Below, in pieces: positions 61,941-64,000 of a stretch of DNA of 64,000 nt. The position numbers were made by a program, and so were the translations under genes. The notes below the pieces were generated by a model. The model made no database searches, was not told the DNA's origin, and was given only the letters and a program-made list of their open reading frames with translations. How positions within the stretch are numbered: position 1 is the first letter of the stretch; each line of letters begins with the position of its first letter. Source of the stretch: Gp6-AA40 sp963741135 (GTDB taxonomy: Bacteria; Acidobacteriota; Vicinamibacteria; Vicinamibacterales; UBA2999); NCBI GenBank assembly GCA_963741135.1, contig CAVUHC010000008.1:1674001-1738000 (forward strand). Reading direction: 5' to 3'.

Positions 61941-62718
61941 GTGAACAAAGGCGACAGTATCCAGTCGCTCCTGGTGCTCAGAAAACTGACGCGCTCAATC
62001 GCAGCCGCTCTGCGCGATCAGCTCTCCGACCATGTGGCCGCGCTCACCCCAGTCTTGCGCCCGGAGATGGTGTTCGGGAAGTTCATTCACGGAGGACAGA
62101 AGGACTGGGTGGTGAAATCGGACCAGGCGCTGAAGGATCTGCACACCCTGTATGAGAAGCTGGCGCCGGCGGCACCTTTCCACCTTCGAACCGAGCTGAC
62201 ACCGCCGTTCGATCTCGGCGGTCTCTCTCTCGAGATTACGCCCGTCGAATACACGCACGTCGCACAGGTCGGTTCCAGTTCGAGGAAGATCACGGTGCGC
62301 TGCCCGCTGGCGTGGACGCTCTCGTATACAGGCTTTGCACCGCCCCGTCCTCAAACGGCTTCTCGATTCGAAGGCGCGTTCACCCAACGAGCTTCAGCGG
62401 CTGGTCCTCGCCTACCTGACGCTGCACCTCGTTACGAAGATGCAACCTGGAGTCGTGAACCTTTTCAACGGCTTACGCTTCCCACTCACGACGACGAAGG
62501 AACAGGAATTCGGGGAGCTTCCGATCACGCGCATCGGCGTCGGTGTGGCGACTGAACGTCCTTCGGACGCAGTGATCATCGAGAGCGCCGAGGTCACCGG
62601 CATGGACGCCTTCGAGGAGGTCGTGAAGCTCGAAGACATTCAGCGACTGCGGGACCCGTTGCGAGAACAGCTGCTGGAGATCGCCAGGCAGCACGCCCCG
62701 GAGCTCCTCCCGTCCTAA
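61941..62718 (+). CDS. Unrecognised protein next to tssA, frame broken once
   Basis: GTG 61941 follows AGCAGGAGG with good spacing (NKGDSIQSLLVLRKLTRSIA). After MVFGKFIHGGQKDWVVKSDQ and LTPPFDLGGLSLEITPVEYT a one-base shift near 62345 leads to LKRLLDSKARSPNELQRLVL and AYLTLHLVTKMQPGVVNLFN. The end is EDIQRLRDPLREQLLEIARQ. About 258 residues, soluble, no enzyme motif. Its divergent position beside tssA suggests a type VI accessory or regulator, but I cannot name the family. Confidence 0.6.
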
Positions 62719-62848
62719 TCGTCGTCCGCGCCTGCTGTTCGAGTGTCCGTGTCCTCCAGTCGCGAAAGACTTGAACCCTGACGAATGGCCCTCCCACTCC
62801 CGCCCAAGTCGGTGATCCGTTCAGGATCAGCGGCGATTCCTGGAAGAG

Positions 62849-63118
62849 ATGGCGCTGTCCCGCGAATCAGGTTCGATGAGGGCGAAGATCGATCGAGGCG
62901 ACGTGGACTACATTCCTGCACTCGATCGACTCATCGCGGCCTTGAATTCTCGGGAATTCCCGGATCAGGGATTTGCGAGAGAAGCGCGATTGGTGATCGA
63001 AGAGGCGGAGGCTCGCCATAGGGCGCTGATGCAGAGCACGAATCGGCTTCTGCAACAATCGCCTCCCGTCCGAGCGCGCGTCGAGTCAGCGTTCCCGAAT
63101 TTCTTACGCGCTCGCTGA
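62849..63118 (+). CDS. Small hypothetical protein, first copy of a tandem pair
   Basis: An 89-residue product (MALSRESGSMRAKIDRGDVD) with helical YIPALDRLIAALNSREFPDQ and EARHRALMQSTNRLLQQSPP. No family recognised. Its coding region from 62870 on is repeated immediately downstream. The open upstream frame (VQDQRRFLEE) has no start codon. Confidence 0.45.
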   Translation: MALSRESGSMRAKIDRGDVDYIPALDRLIAALNSREFPDQGFAREARLVIEEAEARHRALMQSTNRLLQQSPPVRARVESAFPNFLRAR

Positions 63119-63371
63119 AATGGGTTCGATGAGGGTGAAGATCGATCGAGGCGACGTGGACTACATTCCTGCACTCGATCGACTCATCGCGGCCTTAAAT
63201 TCTCGGGAATTTCCGGATCAGGGATTTGCGCGAGAAGCGCGATTGGTGATCGAAGCGGCGGAGGCTCGCCGCAGGGCGCTGATGCAGAGCACGAATCAGC
63301 TTTTGCAGCAATCGCCGTCCGAGCGCGCGCCGAATCAGCGTTCCCGAATTTCTTACGCTCTCGCTGAAATG
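62870..63371 (+). repeat. Tandem duplication of about 250 bases
   Basis: 62870-63121 and 63123-63371 are close copies beginning ggttcgatgagg, with only scattered substitutions and a few indels. The unit holds most of a small gene. Confidence 0.85.
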
Positions 63372-63446
63372 CGGGGCGAAGTCGGCATCTGGAGTCCTAG
63401 ACTCGCATCACGGCAACACGGCTTCCCGAAACGCCGTGCCGCTTGA
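63120..63446 (+). pseudogene. Second copy of the tandem small gene, frame altered at its end
   Basis: Begins MGSMRVKIDRGDVDYIPALD and matches the first copy up to LMQSTNQLLQQSPS. Small indels then shift it into RAPNQRSRISYALAEMRGEV, and the frame runs over the 3' end of the convergent hydrolase gene. Probably a non-functional tail. Confidence 0.5.
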
Positions 63447-64000
63447 CGACGAGGATCATGGCAGGGACGGCACCTCCCTTGGGGATGATTCGCTCGACGG
63501 TGTACATCGAGTCGAGGAGCTTTGGGTTGGCGCCGGAAGCGCCGGTCGCCTCGACGACGCGCATGTTCCCGCCCTCGACGCTCTGTGCGACGTACGATTC
63601 CACGACGGCTACGTGCCCCGGATTCGACTTGACCGAATTGCCGTCCATCCAGACCAGCAGGTCGCCCTGTCGGACCTGGCCCGGATCGTTGATGGCGTTC
63701 GCCGCACGTAAGTACGACGCTGCGCTGGTGTTGCGCACCAGTATTGCTCGAGTACGTCCTCTTGCCGCAGGCGACGAGATAGTTGGTGACAAAGCCCGAG
63801 CAGTCGATGCCCAGGTGTTCGTCGCAGTAGGTCTGAAGCGTTGCCTGGCTCACGGTCGGGATCTTCTTCGAGCGTACCGCCCACTCAAGCGCCAGCTCGT
63901 AGTCTTGCGGGGCGCCCTTGCCCATCGCCGCGGTGCGGATGCGCTCCTTGTTCGCCTGGAACCAGGCGATCGTCCTTCGAGCCGCGCGTCACCGCATCGT
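63397..64000 (-). CDS. NlpC/P60-like cysteine hydrolase, frame broken, 5' end probably outside window
   Basis: Reading leftward, WFQANKERIRTAAMGKGAPQ and YELALEWAVRSKK lead to CDEHLGIDCSGFVTNYLVAC, the catalytic Cys motif of NlpC/P60-like enzymes. After a one-base shift near 63740 it continues RQGDLLVWMDGN and NPGHVAVVESYV (catalytic His), ending RHGVSGSRVAVMRV. An in-frame stop near 63990 means either another shift or a start I cannot see; conserved-looking sequence reaches the window edge. Such enzymes cut peptidoglycan stem peptides or related amides. Nearness to tssA allows a type VI effector role, unproven. Confidence 0.62.

Overview
The window is a GC-rich stretch of a bacterial chromosome with a Gram-negative envelope: SecA, outer-membrane beta-barrel proteins, lipoproteins and a type VI secretion gene. 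The style of the accessory genes suggests an uncultured soil-type Acidobacteriota, perhaps class Vicinamibacteria. That style includes large Ser/Thr kinases with periplasmic tails, BACON lipoproteins, a zinc-ribbon protein ending in a TrbI-like domain, a DUF885 lipoprotein and many GC-rich intergenic palindromes. The assignment is inferred from gene style, not from a marker-gene comparison.

Region 1 (1-17.5 kb) is mostly housekeeping. It holds an M23 envelope peptidase (5' end cut off), secA, guaB, tsaE, nnr, a class IV aminotransferase, a methyltransferase, a sensor kinase, the glycine cleavage genes gcvT-gcvH-gcvP and a DUF885 hydrolase. Many of these frames are broken by single-base shifts although the protein continues in the next frame. 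gcvP is broken beside a palindromic repeat. Region 2 (17.5-30 kb) has small genes and gene scraps, a sigma-54-type regulator, and a six-gene minus-strand cluster (29746 down to 20801). The cluster encodes an acidic repeat protein, a gluzincin peptidase, two unrecognised proteins, a calcineurin-like phosphoesterase and a trypsin-like protease. Four of the six carry a short Gly-Glu-Phe-Glu (GEFE) motif. This cluster is the best candidate here for an undescribed system.

Region 3 (30-39.6 kb) is patchy: an HsdR remnant, a DUF2188 fusion, a multi-pass membrane protein, broken lipoprotein and beta-propeller genes, and a coupled operon of a sigma-54-type activator with an ABC permease and ATPase. 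Several scraps are partial copies of genes elsewhere in the window. Region 4 (39.6-57.2 kb) is intact. It starts with a plus-strand set: a secreted Cys-rich membrane protein, a TIR-domain protein, a zinc-ribbon/TrbI-like protein and a Ser/Thr kinase. Next is a minus-strand operon of exported proteins (BACON lipoprotein, outer-membrane transporter, small barrel, lipoprotein). A paralogous transporter is divergent to it, and a giant second Ser/Thr kinase follows.

Region 5 (57.2-64 kb) looks like the edge of a type VI secretion locus with effector-like enzymes: an M91-like (NleD-type) zinc peptidase, a metzincin with a bulb-type lectin tail, TssA, an unknown gene divergent from it, a duplicated small gene and a broken NlpC/P60-like hydrolase. 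I saw no tRNA, rRNA, CRISPR array or intact insertion sequence. All functions are read from motifs by eye; no database search was made.
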